Shown piece by piece: positions 32,234 to 43,186 of a stretch of 64,000 nucleotides of DNA. This DNA comes from Phenylobacterium sp. LH3H17. Lineage in GTDB: Bacteria; Pseudomonadota; Alphaproteobacteria; Caulobacterales; Caulobacteraceae. Location of the stretch: the NCBI RefSeq assembly GCF_024298925.1, contig NZ_CP101283.1, positions 3,725,001 through 3,789,000 on the forward strand. Direction: 5' to 3'. The notes beneath the pieces were generated by a model, which was given only the letters and a program-made list of their open reading frames with translations, had not been told where the DNA came from and made no database searches. A program made the translations under genes and the position numbers. Position 1 is the first letter of the stretch. Each line of letters starts with the position of its first letter.

Positions 32234-32261
32234 GGCGGGGCGTCACGGCGGTCCAAAGTGG

Positions 32262-32289
32262 TTGACAGGCCTGCCTATGGCCCTTAAGG
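32262..32289 (+). promoter_or_regulatory. Possible promoter of rpmH
   Basis: TTGACA (32262-32267) is a perfect -35; 17 bases later TAAGGA is a weak -10. It lies 35-60 bp before the rpmH start, in the 90-bp gap after fabF. Confidence 0.4.
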
Positions 32290-32323
32290 ACCGCCGCTCG
32301 TTTTCGACCCCGGAGCTATTCAC

Positions 32324-32458
32324 GTGAAGCGGACTTTCCAACCGTCCCGACTGGTGCGCGCTCGCCGTCACGGTTTCCGTTCGCGGATGGCCACGAAGAA
32401 CGGCGCCAAGATCGTGGCTCGTCGCCGCGCCAAGGGCCGCAAGCGCCTGACCGCCTAA
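32324..32458 (+). CDS. rpmH: 50S ribosomal protein L34
   Basis: A 44-residue protein starting at GTG, beginning [20 protein letters not shown] after the initiator and ending [10 protein letters not shown]; this is the near-invariant L34 sequence. It is a component of the large ribosomal subunit. It is directly followed by rnpA (31 bp), the conserved rpmH-rnpA-yidC order. Confidence 0.97.
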   Translation: MKRTFQPSRLVRARRHGFRSRMATKNGAKIVARRRAKGRKRLTA

Positions 32459-32489
32459 GACTCATCGGTCTTTAGGATAAGGTGTCGGC

Positions 32490-32888
32490 ATGACCGGCGC
32501 CGCCCCGCCCATCGAACGCCTGAAAAAGCGCGCCGATTTCCTCGCCGCCGCGCGCGCGCCCTCCTGCGCCCGCGGCGCGGTGGTGCTGCAGGCCCGCGAC
32601 CGGGCCGATGAAACTCCGCTCATCCGTGTTGGCTTCACCGCGACCCGCAAGGTCGGCGGCGCCGTGGTCCGCAACCGGGCCAAGCGGCGGATGCGCGAGG
32701 CCGCGCGGGTGCTTTTGCCGCAGCTCGCCAAACCCGGCCACGACTACGTATTGATCGCCCGCGGCGGCGCGCCGAGCCGTCCCTGGTTGCGTTTGCTTGA
32801 CGATGTGAAAAGCGCGCTGATAAGCCTCGCGGCCGAAAGCGACGTCCCGTCCCGCGCTGATAAGCGCGCCCCCTCCCCTTCCGCCTGA
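32490..32888 (+). CDS. rnpA: Ribonuclease P protein component
   Basis: A 132-residue basic protein that assists RNase P RNA in 5' tRNA maturation. IERLKKRADFLAA and RVGFTATRKVGGAVVRNRAK with RRMREAAR (the RNR motif) are diagnostic. The Ser/Pro-rich tail after residue 115 is extra. It lies between rpmH and yidC; no separate yidD gene is present between them. Confidence 0.95.
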   Translation: MTGAAPPIERLKKRADFLAAARAPSCARGAVVLQARDRADETPLIRVGFTATRKVGGAVVRNRAKRRMREAARVLLPQLAKPGHDYVLIARGGAPSRPWLRLLDDVKSALISLAAESDVPSRADKRAPSPSA

Positions 32889-32900
32889 GCGCGCGTCCTT

Positions 32901-34709
32901 ATGCAAGACAACAACAACCGCAACACGATCATCTTCGTGGTCAGCGCGGTCATTATTCTGATCGTCTACCAGATCTTCGTGCTGGATCCGGCGTCCAAGC
33001 GCCGTAGCGCCGAACTGGGGAGACAGAAGGCCGCCGCGGCCCAGGTCGCCGACGTCGCCGCCAAGCCGGGCGCCCTGCCGAGCGCCGCTCCGGGAACCGT
33101 GGTCGTGTCGCGCCAGGAAGCCGCCGCCGCCAGCGCCCGGGCGCCGATCGACAGCCCGGCCCTCTCCGGTTCGATCTCTCTGCGCGGGGCGCGGATCGAC
33201 GACCTGTTCCTGAAGGACTACCGCGTCAGCATCGAGAAGACCTCGCCGCCGGTGGAGCTGCTGCGCCCCGAGGGCGCGCGCCACGCCTTCTTCGCCGAGT
33301 TCGGCTGGACCGGCGCCAACCTGCCGGGCCTGCCAAATGCGGGCACCGTCTGGCAGCTGGTCGAGGGGGCCACCCTGGCGCCCGGCAAGCCGCTGGTGCT
33401 TCGCACCTCAAACGGGGCGGGCCTGACCTTCACCCGAAAGATCGAGGTCGACGACCGGTTCATGTTCACCGTCACCGACACCGTGGCCAATCTCGGCGCG
33501 GGTTCGGTGGTTCTGGCGCCTTACGCCTCGGTGCAGCGCCAGGGCGTGCCGGAAGACCTGGGCAAGAACCAGATCGTCCACGAGGGCGCCATCGGCATGC
33601 TGGACGGCAAGCTGCAGCAGGTGAAGTACGGCAAGTGGCTGAAGGAGGGGGGGCCGTCGCTCACCTCCACCGGCGGCTGGACCGGCATCACCGACAAGTA
33701 CTGGCTGGCGGCGCTCATTCCCGACCAGACCGAGAAGGTGCAGACCCAATACCGGGTGACCAAGGCCGCGGGCGGCCTGGACATCTTCGAGGCCAACTAT
33801 GTGGGCCAGCCGCACGTCATCGCGCCGGGCCGCCAGATCAGCGAGACCACCCGCCTGTTCGCCGGCGCCAAGACCGTGCCGGTCCTGAAGGACTACGAGG
33901 CCAAGCTGGGCGTGCCGCGCTTCGACTGGGCGGTGGACTGGGGGAACTTCTGGTTCATCACCCGCTATATGTTCGCCTTCCTCGACTTCATCTTCCGCCA
34001 GGTCGGGAACTTCGGCATCGCCATCCTGCTGCTGACCGTCGCGGTGAAGATCGTCTTCTTCCCGCTGGCCAATAAGAGCTACGAGTCGATCACCAAGATG
34101 AAGAAGGTGCAGCCGCAGATCGAGGCGCTGCGCACGAAATACAAGGATGACCCGGCCAAGCAGCAACAGGAGCTGATGGCCCTCTATCAGACCGAGAAGA
34201 TCAACCCGCTGACCGGCTGCCTGCCCATGCTGGTCCAGATCCCGGTCTTCTACGGGCTCTACAAGGTGCTGACGGTCACCATCGAGATGCGGCACGCGCC
34301 GTTCGTCGGATGGATCCAGGACCTGTCGGCCAAGGATCCCCTGACCATCTGGAACCTGTTCGGCCTGTTCCCCTACGATCCGGCGACCCTGCCCCTGATC
34401 GGCGGCATCCTGAACTCCGACTTCCTGCACCTGGGCCCGCTGGCCCTGCTCTATGGCGTGACCATGTGGTTCTCCACCGCCATGAACCCGCCCGCGCCCG
34501 ACCCCGTGCAGCAGAAGATCTTCCAGTTCATGCCCATCATGTTCACCTTCATCATGGCGCCCTTCGCGGTGGGCCTCCTGCTGTACTGGTGCTGGTCGAA
34601 CGTGCTGACCGTGCTGCAGCAGTACGTGATCATGCGCCGCTTCAAGGTGGACAATCCCATCGACCAGATCATCGGCAAGCTGACCGGGAAAGCAAAGGCC
34701 GCCGGGTGA
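32901..34709 (+). CDS. yidC: Membrane protein insertase YidC
   Basis: A 602-residue Gram-negative type YidC: TM1 at about 6-26, a large periplasmic beta-sandwich domain from about 85 to 340, then five membrane helices in the C-terminal 240 residues with a cytoplasmic coiled-coil hairpin ([20 protein letters not shown]). [20 protein letters not shown] is the conserved insertase core. It inserts proteins with or without SecYEG. Its stop overlaps the GTG start of engB. Confidence 0.96.
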   Translation: MQDNNNRNTIIFVVSAVIILIVYQIFVLDPASKRRSAELGRQKAAAAQVADVAAKPGALPSAAPGTVVVSRQEAAAASARAPIDSPALSGSISLRGARIDDLFLKDYRVSIEKTSPPVELLRPEGARHAFFAEFGWTGANLPGLPNAGTVWQLVEGATLAPGKPLVLRTSNGAGLTFTRKIEVDDRFMFTVTDTVANLGAGSVVLAPYASVQRQGVPEDLGKNQIVHEGAIGMLDGKLQQVKYGKWLKEGGPSLTSTGGWTGITDKYWLAALIPDQTEKVQTQYRVTKAAGGLDIFEANYVGQPHVIAPGRQISETTRLFAGAKTVPVLKDYEAKLGVPRFDWAVDWGNFWFITRYMFAFLDFIFRQVGNFGIAILLLTVAVKIVFFPLANKSYESITKMKKVQPQIEALRTKYKDDPAKQQQELMALYQTEKINPLTGCLPMLVQIPVFYGLYKVLTVTIEMRHAPFVGWIQDLSAKDPLTIWNLFGLFPYDPATLPLIGGILNSDFLHLGPLALLYGVTMWFSTAMNPPAPDPVQQKIFQFMPIMFTFIMAPFAVGLLLYWCWSNVLTVLQQYVIMRRFKVDNPIDQIIGKLTGKAKAAG

Positions 34710-35359
34710 CCGACACCGGAGACTTCGACGAGGACGAACTGGAAGCCGGCCGGGTGCTGTTCGCCCGCGAGGCCAGCTTCCTGATGGGCGCCGTGGCCAT
34801 CGACGGCCTGCCCGCGCCCGATCTCCCGGAAGTCGCCTTCGCCGGCCGCTCCAATGTGGGCAAATCGTCGCTGATCAACGGCCTGGTGGGCCACAAGAAG
34901 CTGGCGCGCGCCTCCAACGAGCCCGGCCGCACCCGCGAGGTGAACTTCTTCGTCCTGGACGACCGCCTGCGCCTGGTCGACCTGCCCGGCTACGGCTGGG
35001 CCAAGGCCTCGAAGGCGACGGTGAAGAAGTTCCAGAACATGGGCCGCGACTATCTGCGCGGCCGCCCGAACCTGAAGCGCGCCTATCTGCTGATCGACGC
35101 GCGCCACGGGCTGAAGGAGGTCGACAAGGAGCCCATGGACGCCTTCGACAAGGCGGCCGTCTCCTACCAGATCATCCTGACCAAGGCCGACAAGATCAAA
35201 CCGTCCGAGGTCGAGGCCATGGTCGCCAAGACCCAGGCGGCGATCGCCAAGCGCCCCGCCGCCTTCCCGCGGGTCCTGGCCACGTCGTCGGAAAAGGGCA
35301 CGGGCCTGCCCGAGCTGCGCGCCGAGATCATGGCCGCCTGCGGGATCACGCTCACCTAG
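34706..35359 (+). CDS. engB: Ribosome biogenesis GTP-binding protein YihA/YsxC
   Basis: A 217-residue GTPase needed for large-subunit assembly. The G1 loop is [20 protein letters not shown]3 is [15 protein letters not shown]4 is ILTKADKIK, and G5 is ATSSEKGTG. It starts at GTG 34706, sharing the yidC stop (GTGA), the usual arrangement in this operon; an N-terminal acidic leader of about 30 residues precedes the domain. Confidence 0.94.
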   Translation: MTDTGDFDEDELEAGRVLFAREASFLMGAVAIDGLPAPDLPEVAFAGRSNVGKSSLINGLVGHKKLARASNEPGRTREVNFFVLDDRLRLVDLPGYGWAKASKATVKKFQNMGRDYLRGRPNLKRAYLLIDARHGLKEVDKEPMDAFDKAAVSYQIILTKADKIKPSEVEAMVAKTQAAIAKRPAAFPRVLATSSEKGTGLPELRAEIMAACGITLT

Positions 35360-35425
35360 CGGCAGGCTTTCCCTACCCTACGTCACCGTGGAAGATGGGC
35401 CTGAAACCAACCAGGGCCCGCCACC

Positions 35426-36568
35426 ATGCTCACCACCGCCGGCCGCACGGCCTATGACGCCGATCTCGACTCCTTCCGCGACCAGGTCCGCAAGGTGTTC
35501 GACAAGATCCTCCACCCTCACCTCGACCGCTGGGAGGAGGAGGGCATCGTCGATCGCGACTTCTGGCTGGCCTATGGCGAGGCGGGCCTGCTCTGCCCGC
35601 AGGTTCCGGCCGAATATGGCGGTCTGGGCCTCGACTACCGCTACAACGCCATCATCGGCGAGGAACTCGCCTATGCGGGCTGTTCGGCCGGCGTCACCCT
35701 GCAGTCGGACATCACCGTCGACTACCTCATCAACTACGGCTCAGAGGAGCAGAAGGCCCGGTGGCTGCCGGGCATGGTCTCGGGCGAGGTGATCACCGCC
35801 ATCGCCATGACCGAGCCCGGAACCGGGTCGGACCTCCAGGGGGTCAAGACCACCGCCAAGCGGGACGGCAACCACTATGTCGTCAACGGCTCGAAGACCT
35901 ACATCACCAACGGCCAGAACGCCGACCTGGTCATCGTGGTGGCCAAGACAGACCCGGCCCTGGGTTCCAAGGGCATCTCCCTGGTGCTGGTGGAACGCGA
36001 CCGCGAAGGCTTCGCGCGGGGCCGCAACCTCGACAAGATCGGCCAGCACTCGGCCGACACCTCGGAGCTGTTCTTCAATGACGTTCGGGTGCCGATCACC
36101 AACTGCCTCGGCGAGGAAGGCCGGGGCTTCGCCCACCTGATGGGCCAACTGCCGCAGGAGCGCCTGCAGATCGCCGTGGGCGGTCAGGCCGGCGCCCAGC
36201 GCGCCTTCGACGAGGCGGTGAAGTTCACCAAGGACCGCAAGGCCTTCGGCCAGTCGATCTTCGACTTCCAGAACACCCGATTCACCCTGGCGGCGCTGAA
36301 GACGAAGCTGCAGGTCGGCTGGGCGCACCTGGACTGGGCGATCAAGCGCCACGTGGCCGGCGAACTCACCGCCGCCGAGGCCTCCGCCGCCAAGCTGTTC
36401 CACACCGAACTGCAGTGGGAAGCCTGCGACACGGCCCTACAGCTCCACGGCGGGGCCGGCTACATGAACGAGTATCCCATCGCCCGCCTATGGCGCGACG
36501 CGCGGGTCCAGCGCATCTATGGCGGCACCTCGGAAATCATGAAGGAAGTCGTGGCCCGCACGATCTAG
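35426..36568 (+). CDS. Acyl-CoA dehydrogenase family protein (long-chain type)
   Basis: A 380-residue flavoenzyme that forms trans-2-enoyl-CoA in beta-oxidation. AMTEPGTGSDLQGVKTTAKR and YVVNGSKTYITNGQNADLVI bind FAD and substrate. The usual C-terminal catalytic YEGT glutamate is replaced by YGGTSEIMKE; the base is instead expected at Glu245 in QLPQERLQIA, as in long-chain and isovaleryl-CoA dehydrogenases. A small hairpin (GCTGTC 36569-36574 with GACAGC 36587-36592) follows its stop. Confidence 0.92.
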   Translation: MLTTAGRTAYDADLDSFRDQVRKVFDKILHPHLDRWEEEGIVDRDFWLAYGEAGLLCPQVPAEYGGLGLDYRYNAIIGEELAYAGCSAGVTLQSDITVDYLINYGSEEQKARWLPGMVSGEVITAIAMTEPGTGSDLQGVKTTAKRDGNHYVVNGSKTYITNGQNADLVIVVAKTDPALGSKGISLVLVERDREGFARGRNLDKIGQHSADTSELFFNDVRVPITNCLGEEGRGFAHLMGQLPQERLQIAVGGQAGAQRAFDEAVKFTKDRKAFGQSIFDFQNTRFTLAALKTKLQVGWAHLDWAIKRHVAGELTAAEASAAKLFHTELQWEACDTALQLHGGAGYMNEYPIARLWRDARVQRIYGGTSEIMKEVVARTI

Positions 36569-36657
36569 GCTGTCCGTTGGGTATCCGACAGCCAAGCTAG
36601 GATGACCGACGTATGTCTGGCGCCCGTTAGGCGCTATTCTGGGCGAAAGGCCACCTC

Positions 36658-37410
36658 ATGACCCTGGACGCGGCCCCTCCGGCGACCGATCACAAAACGC
36701 CCTACGCGCGGTCGGCCAACCGCCTGTTGGCCGCGATCGGCCGCCGGGACTTCGACCTGATCGAGCCGCATCTGGCGTCCGTCGATCTGGCCAAGGGTCA
36801 GGTCCTGTTCGAACCCGGCGACGACGTGGTGACCACCTATTTCCCCGGCTCGCGCACCATGGTCTCGCTGCTAATCGTCACCCGCGATGGCCGGGAGGTC
36901 GAGGCCGCCACCATCGGGCGCGAGGGCGCGGTGGGCGGCATCGTCAGCGCCGGGAACAAGCCGGCCTATGGCCGCGCGGTGGTCACGATCCCGGGCTCGG
37001 CCCTGGCGGTTCCCACCGCCGCCCTGGAAACCCTGAAGGCCGCTTCTCCGGCCTTCGCCGACCTCTTCTCCCGCTATGCCGACGCCCTGCTGGCCCAGCT
37101 GATGCAGTCGGTGGCCTGCAACGCGCTCCATTCCGTCGAGGCCCGCGCCAGCCGCTGGCTGCTGGCCACCCACGACCGCGCCGGCGAGGCGATCATCCAC
37201 CTGACCCAGGAATCCCTGGCCGAGATGCTGGGCGTCCAGCGCACCACGGTCACCGCCGTGGTCCACGCGCTGGAAGAACGCGGCCTGATCCGCCGCCACC
37301 GGGGCAGGGTCGAGGTGGTCGACCGCCGCGGCCTCGAGCGCCAGGCCTGCGAGTGCTACGCCGCGGTGGAGGAGCACTTCGCCAATCTGCTGCCCGAGGT
37401 GACGCTGTAG
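36658..37410 (+). CDS. Crp/Fnr family transcriptional regulator
   Basis: A 250-residue protein with a cyclic-nucleotide-binding-like beta-roll (LAKGQVLFEPGDDVVTTYFP through IGREGAVGGIV), a dimerisation helix, and a C-terminal winged helix at about 165-230 (LTQESLAEMLGVQRTTVTAV then ALEERGLIRRHRG). The cysteines needed for an Fnr iron-sulfur cluster are absent, and the phosphate-binding Arg of true CRP is not clear, so the ligand is unknown. GCTAGGAT (36596-36603) with TTGGGT upstream is a possible promoter. Confidence 0.88.
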   Translation: MTLDAAPPATDHKTPYARSANRLLAAIGRRDFDLIEPHLASVDLAKGQVLFEPGDDVVTTYFPGSRTMVSLLIVTRDGREVEAATIGREGAVGGIVSAGNKPAYGRAVVTIPGSALAVPTAALETLKAASPAFADLFSRYADALLAQLMQSVACNALHSVEARASRWLLATHDRAGEAIIHLTQESLAEMLGVQRTTVTAVVHALEERGLIRRHRGRVEVVDRRGLERQACECYAAVEEHFANLLPEVTL

Positions 37411-37416
37411 CGGCCA

Positions 37417-37559
37417 GATCCTCCCCCAGCGCGCAGCGCGGTTTGGGGGAGGTGGATCGTCGCCTCTTCGCGACGAGACGGAGGGGGCTTCATCCACGGC
37501 AGGATGAGTCAAAGTCCCCCTCAGTCAGCTTCGCTGACAGCTCCCCCAGAGGGGGAGCA
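37417..37559 (-). repeat. Dispersed multi-hairpin repeat, copy 1
   Basis: A 143-bp intergenic element between the convergent Crp-like and amidohydrolase genes. From left it contains an outer stem CCTCCCCCA with its near complement TTTGGGGGAGG, TCGTCGC paired with GCGACGA, GGGGGCTT paired with AAGTCCCCC, GTCAGC-TTC-GCTGAC, and GCTCCCCC-AGA-GGGGGAGC. Its orientation is opposite to copies 2 and 3. It may act as a two-way terminator or a structured RNA end. Confidence 0.9.
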
Positions 37560-37575
37560 TCTGGCGCTGCCACAC

Positions 37576-38844
37576 CTACGGCCGCTTCACCACCGCGCCG
37601 CCCTTCATGACGAACACCGGCCTCTCCAGCACCGTCACGTCGCCGAGCGGATCGCCGACCACCCCCACCAGGTCGCCGTAGCGGCCCACCGCCACCTGGC
37701 CGACGTCCTTCTCCCAGCCGAGCGCCTGGGCGGCGTTGACCGTGGCGGTCTGGATCGCCTGCAGGGGCGTCGCGCCGTAGCGCACCATGACCGCGAACTG
37801 TTTGGCGTTTTCGCCGTGCGGGAAGATTCCGGCGTCGGTGGAATAGATGTGTCGCACCCCGGCCTTGAGCGACTTGCGGAAGTTCTGCCGCTGGATCTCG
37901 CCGATATCGCGGTCCTTCTGCAGGTTCTCCTCCAGCACGCCGTTCTTCTTGCCCTCGGCCTGGGTGTAGTCGGTGTTGTAGATATCCATGCCGAACCAGG
38001 CGCCCTTCTGGGCGGCGAGCTTGATCCCCTCGTCGTCCACCAGGCTGGCGTGCTCGATGGTGTCGACCCCGGCCTTGATCGCCGCGGTGATGCCGGGCGC
38101 GCCGTGGGCGTGGGCGGCGACCTTCATGCCGGCCATGTGCGCCTCCTCGACCACCACGCTCATCTCGTCGAGGGTGAGCTGCTGGGCCCCCGGCGAAGTG
38201 CGGCGCGAGAAGACCCCGCCGGTGGCGCAGATCTTGATCACCTCGGCGCCGTACTTGCGCACCCGGCGCACCGCCTCGCGGGCCTGGTCGCGGCCGTTGG
38301 CGACGTAGGGCGCCTGCTGCTGCATGGACGGCGGGAAGTAGGTGGAATCGCAGTGCCCGCCGGTGGCCCCGAAGGAATAGGCGGCCGGGATCACCCGCGG
38401 CCCGGGCACGAAGCCGGCCTCGATCGCCTCCTTCAGGCCGACGTCGCCGTAGAACTCCGAGCCGACATTGCGCACCGTGGTGAAGCCCGCCTCCAGGGTG
38501 TCCTTCGCGTGGCGGGTGGAGATCACCGTCCCGAACGCGTCGGAGAACTGCAGGGAGGTGTAGCCGCCATAGAGCGGCGAGGACGTTAGGTGGACATGCA
38601 TGTCGATCAGGCCGGGCAGCAGGGTCACCCCCGGCAGGCTGACCTGCTCAGCGCCGGCGGGGATCGCGTCGCCCTGTCGGCCCACGGCCGTGATCCGCCC
38701 GTCGGTGATGATCACCAGCGGCTTCTCGGTCACCTTGCCGTTGACGACGTCGACCAGCCGCTCGGCGCTGACCGCCACGGTCTTGGCCTCCGCGACGCCG
38801 ACGGAAAGCGCCGCGAGCGCGGCGGCGAGAGCAATGGAGCGCAT
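37576..38844 (-). CDS. Exported amidohydrolase family protein (prolidase-like, COG1228)
   Basis: A 422-residue periplasmic metallohydrolase with a signal peptide (MRSIALAAALAALSVGVAEA). LLPGLIDMHVHLTSSPLYGG holds the HxH metal motif, GAEVIKICATGGVFSR the bridging (carboxylated) Lys, VAAHAHGAPGITAAIKAGVD and DTIEHASLVDDEG the later His ligands, and YSTDAGIFPHG the catalytic Asp. Known relatives in Caulobacter hydrolyse dipeptides such as Xaa-Pro or Xaa-Arg/Lys, so a dipeptidase role is likely but not proven. It is divergent from argB. Confidence 0.85.
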   Translation of the reverse strand: MRSIALAAALAALSVGVAEAKTVAVSAERLVDVVNGKVTEKPLVIITDGRITAVGRQGDAIPAGAEQVSLPGVTLLPGLIDMHVHLTSSPLYGGYTSLQFSDAFGTVISTRHAKDTLEAGFTTVRNVGSEFYGDVGLKEAIEAGFVPGPRVIPAAYSFGATGGHCDSTYFPPSMQQQAPYVANGRDQAREAVRRVRKYGAEVIKICATGGVFSRRTSPGAQQLTLDEMSVVVEEAHMAGMKVAAHAHGAPGITAAIKAGVDTIEHASLVDDEGIKLAAQKGAWFGMDIYNTDYTQAEGKKNGVLEENLQKDRDIGEIQRQNFRKSLKAGVRHIYSTDAGIFPHGENAKQFAVMVRYGATPLQAIQTATVNAAQALGWEKDVGQVAVGRYGDLVGVVGDPLGDVTVLERPVFVMKGGAVVKRP

Positions 38845-38961
38845 GAAATCCCTCTGAGTTCGGAAAGCGCGGCGAAGCTAGCACGGCCCGGGCGTGCGTC
38901 GAGGCGGTGACACGCGGCTCCGCGTCGGCTATCGGAGCGCTCCTGCAGGAGGGCCGCGACC

Positions 38962-39876
38962 TTGACCGACGACGTCGAAGAACAGGGCTGGGCCACCGCG
39001 AAGACCCTGGCCACGGCCCTGCCCTACATCCAGATCTATGACCGCGAGGTCGTGGTGATCAAATACGGCGGCCACGCCATGGGCGAGGAGAGCGTGGCGC
39101 GCCTGTTCGCCGCCGACGCCGTCCTGCTGAAGATGTTGGGCTGCCATCCCGTGGTCGTCCATGGCGGCGGGCCGCAGATCTCGCGGATGCTGGACAAGGC
39201 CGGAGTGAAGTCGAGCTTCGTGGACGGCCTGCGGGTCACCGACGAGGCCACCATGGAAGTCGCCGAGATGGTGCTGTCGGGCGCCATCAACAAGGAGATC
39301 GCCAACTGGATCACCCTCGCGGGCGCCGAGGCCGATGTGCGCGGCGTGGGCCTGTCGGGCAAGGACGCCCGGCTGATCACCGTGGAGAAGGCGGTCCGCA
39401 CCAAGAAGGACCCCGACAGCCAGATCGAACAGGCCGTCGACCTGGGCTTCGTGGGCGAACCCACGGTCATCGATCCCAAGCTGATCGAGGCCCTGATCTA
39501 TGCCGACGAGGACTATGTCCCGGTGGTCGCCCCCATCGGGGTGTCGGTGGAAGGCCAGACCTACAACATCAACGCCGACACCGTGGCCGGGGCCCTGGCC
39601 GGGGCGCTCACCGCCAAGCGCATGCTCCTGCTCACCGACGTGCGCGGGGTGCTGGACGCCAAGGGCGAGCTGATCCGCCAGATGAGCGTCGCCGAGGCCC
39701 GCGCGGCCATCGACAGCGGCGTCGCCACCGGCGGCATGATTCCCAAGCTGGAGACCGCCATCGCCGCGGTGGAGTCGGGCGTCGAGGCCGTGGTCATCCT
39801 GGACGGCCGGCGGCCTCACGCGATGCTGGTCGAGCTGTTCACCGAGCACGGCTCCGGGACGCTGATCTGCGCATGA
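38962..39876 (+). CDS. argB: Acetylglutamate kinase
   Basis: A 304-residue kinase for the second step of arginine synthesis (N-acetylglutamate to its phosphate). [13 protein letters not shown] is the ATP-binding Lys loop, [20 protein letters not shown] the substrate loop, and [20 protein letters not shown] the C-terminal nucleotide block. No ATG lies upstream of the core; the TTG at 38962 follows an AGGAGG site at the right distance and gives full length. The stop overlaps the next gene (ATGA). Confidence 0.94.
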   Translation: MTDDVEEQGWATAKTLATALPYIQIYDREVVVIKYGGHAMGEESVARLFAADAVLLKMLGCHPVVVHGGGPQISRMLDKAGVKSSFVDGLRVTDEATMEVAEMVLSGAINKEIANWITLAGAEADVRGVGLSGKDARLITVEKAVRTKKDPDSQIEQAVDLGFVGEPTVIDPKLIEALIYADEDYVPVVAPIGVSVEGQTYNINADTVAGALAGALTAKRMLLLTDVRGVLDAKGELIRQMSVAEARAAIDSGVATGGMIPKLETAIAAVESGVEAVVILDGRRPHAMLVELFTEHGSGTLICA

Positions 39877-40534
39877 CCGCCGACCTCCGCCACATCGACA
39901 CCTGGCTCTTCGACCTGGACAACACCCTCTATCCCGAGGAGTCCGGGTTCATGGGGGCCGTCGAGGGGCGGATGACCGACTTCGTGGCCAAGGTCTCGGG
40001 CCTGCCCCGCGACCAGGCCTATGTCCTGCAGAAGAAGTACCTGGCCGAGCATGGCCTGACCCTGAAGGGCCTGATGCTGAACCATGGCGTCGACCCGGCC
40101 GATTTCCACGCCCTGTTCCACGACCTGTCCCTCGAGGTCCTGGCGCGGGACGAGGACCTGCTCGCCGCCCTCGCCGCCCTTCCCGGACGCCGGTTCATCT
40201 TCACCAACGCCGACGACCTGCACGCCGAGCGCGTCATGGCCCACCTGGGCCTGGACGACCTGTTCGACGATGTGTTCCACATCCACTCGTTCGGCTTCGC
40301 GCCCAAGCCCGACCCCCTGGGCTTCCAGCGGATGATCGACGCCCACGGCATCGGCCCGCGGGCCACAGCCTTCTTCGAGGATTCCGAGCGCAACCTGAAG
40401 CCCGCCGCGGACCTTGGCATGACCACGGTCCTGGTCGGCCCTCGCGCCGGCGCCTCAAGCGCCGAATTCGTCCACCATCGCACCGCCAAGCTCGCGCCCT
40501 TCCTCACCGGGGCGCGCCTGAAGGAAGCCGCCTG

Positions 40535-40535
<1 letters not shown>
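39873..40535 (+). CDS. Pyrimidine 5'-nucleotidase-like HAD hydrolase
   Basis: A 220-residue HAD-superfamily phosphatase. Motif I is [15 protein letters not shown] (nucleophile Asp in FDLDN), motif [10 protein letters not shown], and motif [25 protein letters not shown]. The [12 protein letters not shown]ys completes the site. It matches the SDT1/pyrimidine 5'-nucleotidase group common beside argB and dapD in alphaproteobacteria. It is coupled to argB (4-bp overlap) and abuts dapD (1-bp overlap). Confidence 0.85.
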
Positions 40536-41362
<827 letters not shown>

Positions 41363-41379
41363 TTCCACCCAGATTCAGC

Positions 41380-41518
41380 TGCTCCCCCTCTGGGGGAGCT
41401 GTCGGCGAAGCCGGCTGAGGAAGACCTTGACTCGCTTTCGAGCACTTCAACCCCCTCCGTCTCTCCGCTTCGCTCCGATCCACCTCCCCCAAACCGCGCC
41501 GCGCGCTGGGGGAGGATC
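41380..41518 (+). repeat. Dispersed multi-hairpin repeat, copy 2
   Basis: A 139-bp element between the convergent dapD and cupin genes, in the orientation of copy 3. It keeps both end hairpins (GCTCCCCCTCTGGGGGAGC; the CCACCTCCCCCAA / CTGGGGGAGG stem) and a central GTCGGC-GAA-GCCGGC stem, but the middle 40 bp differ from the other copies. Confidence 0.88.
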
Positions 41519-41527
41519 CAGTTCGCC

Positions 41528-41983
41528 TCAATACGGCGTCCCGTCCTTGTGGACGTAGCCGTCCAGCTCCGCCGGGGCCGCCAGGTCGATGTCGGGATAG
41601 GCGCAGGCGTCGTCCTGCGGGCGGCGCGAGCCCACCTCCAGCAACACGGCCTCGCGGTCCGACCGGTTCTGCAGGTGGTGGCCGTCAGCGACCCCCGCCG
41701 GGAAGCCGGCGCAGTCTCCGGCCCGCAGGATCTCCTCGCCCGCTTCGGTGACCAGCACCACCTCGCCTTCCAGCACCTGGACGAACTCGTCCTCGGCGGT
41801 GTGCCAGTGCCGCTGGCTCGACCACTGGCCGGGCGGCAGGCGCAGCAGATTGACCCCGAACTGGCTGAGCCCCACCGCGTCCCCCAGCATCCAGCGCTGG
41901 CGGCCCTGGCATTGCGCGTCGAACGGCGGCGGGTAGCCCGAGCCGAATCTGGAGGGCGCGGCGGCGATGTCGATCTTCGGCAT
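41528..41983 (-). CDS. Cupin domain-containing protein
   Basis: A 151-residue single-cupin protein. Motif 1 is WHTAEDEFVQVLEGEVVLVT (His, Glu ligands) and motif 2 is GDCAGFPAGVADGHHLQNRS (His ligand). No partner domain is present, and the catalytic or binding role is unknown. It lies between dapD and dapE on the opposite strand, interrupting the dap genes. Confidence 0.85.
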   Translation of the reverse strand: MPKIDIAAAPSRFGSGYPPPFDAQCQGRQRWMLGDAVGLSQFGVNLLRLPPGQWSSQRHWHTAEDEFVQVLEGEVVLVTEAGEEILRAGDCAGFPAGVADGHHLQNRSDREAVLLEVGSRRPQDDACAYPDIDLAAPAELDGYVHKDGTPY

Positions 41984-42031
41984 TCACAGGTTCCATTTGC
42001 GATTGGACGGCCGGAACCGTAAAGCGCGCCC

Positions 42032-43186
42032 ATGTCGCTCGCCATCGATCCCGTCGCCCTCACCCAGGAATTGATCCGCCGCCCGTCGGTTACGCCCGCC
42101 GATGAAGGCGCAATGGACATCGTCCAGCGTACCCTGGAGGGCCTGGGCTTCGCCTGCCGGCGGATGAAGTTCGGCGAGATCGAGAACCTCTACGCCCGCT
42201 GGGGAACGGCCCGGCCGAACCTCTGTTTCGCCGGCCACACCGACGTGGTGCCGGTGGGCGACGCCGAGGCCTGGAGCCGCGAGGCCTTCGCCGCCGAGAT
42301 CGTCGACGGCATACTGATCGGCCGCGGGGCCGTGGACATGAAGAGCGCCGTGGCCGCCTTCGCCGCCGCCGCCGCCAGGGCCATCGCCGCGGGCCAGGTG
42401 ACCGGCTCGCTGTCCTTCCTGATCACCGGCGACGAGGAGGGTGTGGCCACCCACGGCACCCGGATGGTGGTCGAGGCCCTGAAGGCTGAAGGTGAGGTGC
42501 TGGACCACTGCGTGGTGGGCGAGCCCTCCAGCGCCGAGACCTTCGGCGACATGATCAAGATCGGCCGGCGCGGCTCGATCAACACCTGGATCACCGTCGA
42601 TGGCAAGCAGGGCCACGTGGCCTATCCGCAACGCGCGGCCAATCCGATCCCGGTGCTGATCGAGCTGCTGGCGCGGCTGCAGAACCATGTGCTCGACGAG
42701 GGCTATACCGGCTTCCAGCCGTCCAACCTGGAGGTCACCACGTTCGACGTCGGCAATGGCGCGACCAATGTCATCCCGGCCCAGGCGAAGGCGCGGCTGA
42801 ACATCCGCTTCAACCCGGCCCACAAGGGCGCCGACCTCGCCGCCTGGATCGCCCGGGAGGCCGCCGCCCTGGACATCGACTTCGCCGGGACCATCAAGGT
42901 CGAACCGGTGATCAGCGGCGAGGCCTTCCTCACCGCGCCCGGGCCGTTCACCGACCTGGTCAGCGCCGCCGTCGCCGACGTGGCCGGCCAGGCGCCCGAG
43001 CTCTCCACCACCGGCGGCACCTCCGACGCCCGCTTCATCCGCGACCTCTGTCCCGTGGTGGAGCTCGGCCTGGTGGGGACCACCATGCACGCGGTCGACG
43101 AGCGCGCGCCCGTCGCGGAGATCCACAAGCTGCAGGCGGTCTATGAACGCCTGATCGCGCGCTATTTCGAGGCGTTCGGGGCGTAG
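42032..43186 (+). CDS. dapE: Succinyl-diaminopimelate desuccinylase
   Basis: A 384-residue M20 family zinc enzyme of the same succinylase pathway as dap[16 protein letters not shown] and [15 protein letters not shown] hold metal ligands, [17 protein letters not shown] the catalytic Glu, and [20 protein letters not shown] and [13 protein letters not shown] are DapE signatures. Its end overlaps truA by 25 bp, tail to tail. Confidence 0.94.
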   Translation: MSLAIDPVALTQELIRRPSVTPADEGAMDIVQRTLEGLGFACRRMKFGEIENLYARWGTARPNLCFAGHTDVVPVGDAEAWSREAFAAEIVDGILIGRGAVDMKSAVAAFAAAAARAIAAGQVTGSLSFLITGDEEGVATHGTRMVVEALKAEGEVLDHCVVGEPSSAETFGDMIKIGRRGSINTWITVDGKQGHVAYPQRAANPIPVLIELLARLQNHVLDEGYTGFQPSNLEVTTFDVGNGATNVIPAQAKARLNIRFNPAHKGADLAAWIAREAAALDIDFAGTIKVEPVISGEAFLTAPGPFTDLVSAAVADVAGQAPELSTTGGTSDARFIRDLCPVVELGLVGTTMHAVDERAPVAEIHKLQAVYERLIARYFEAFGA

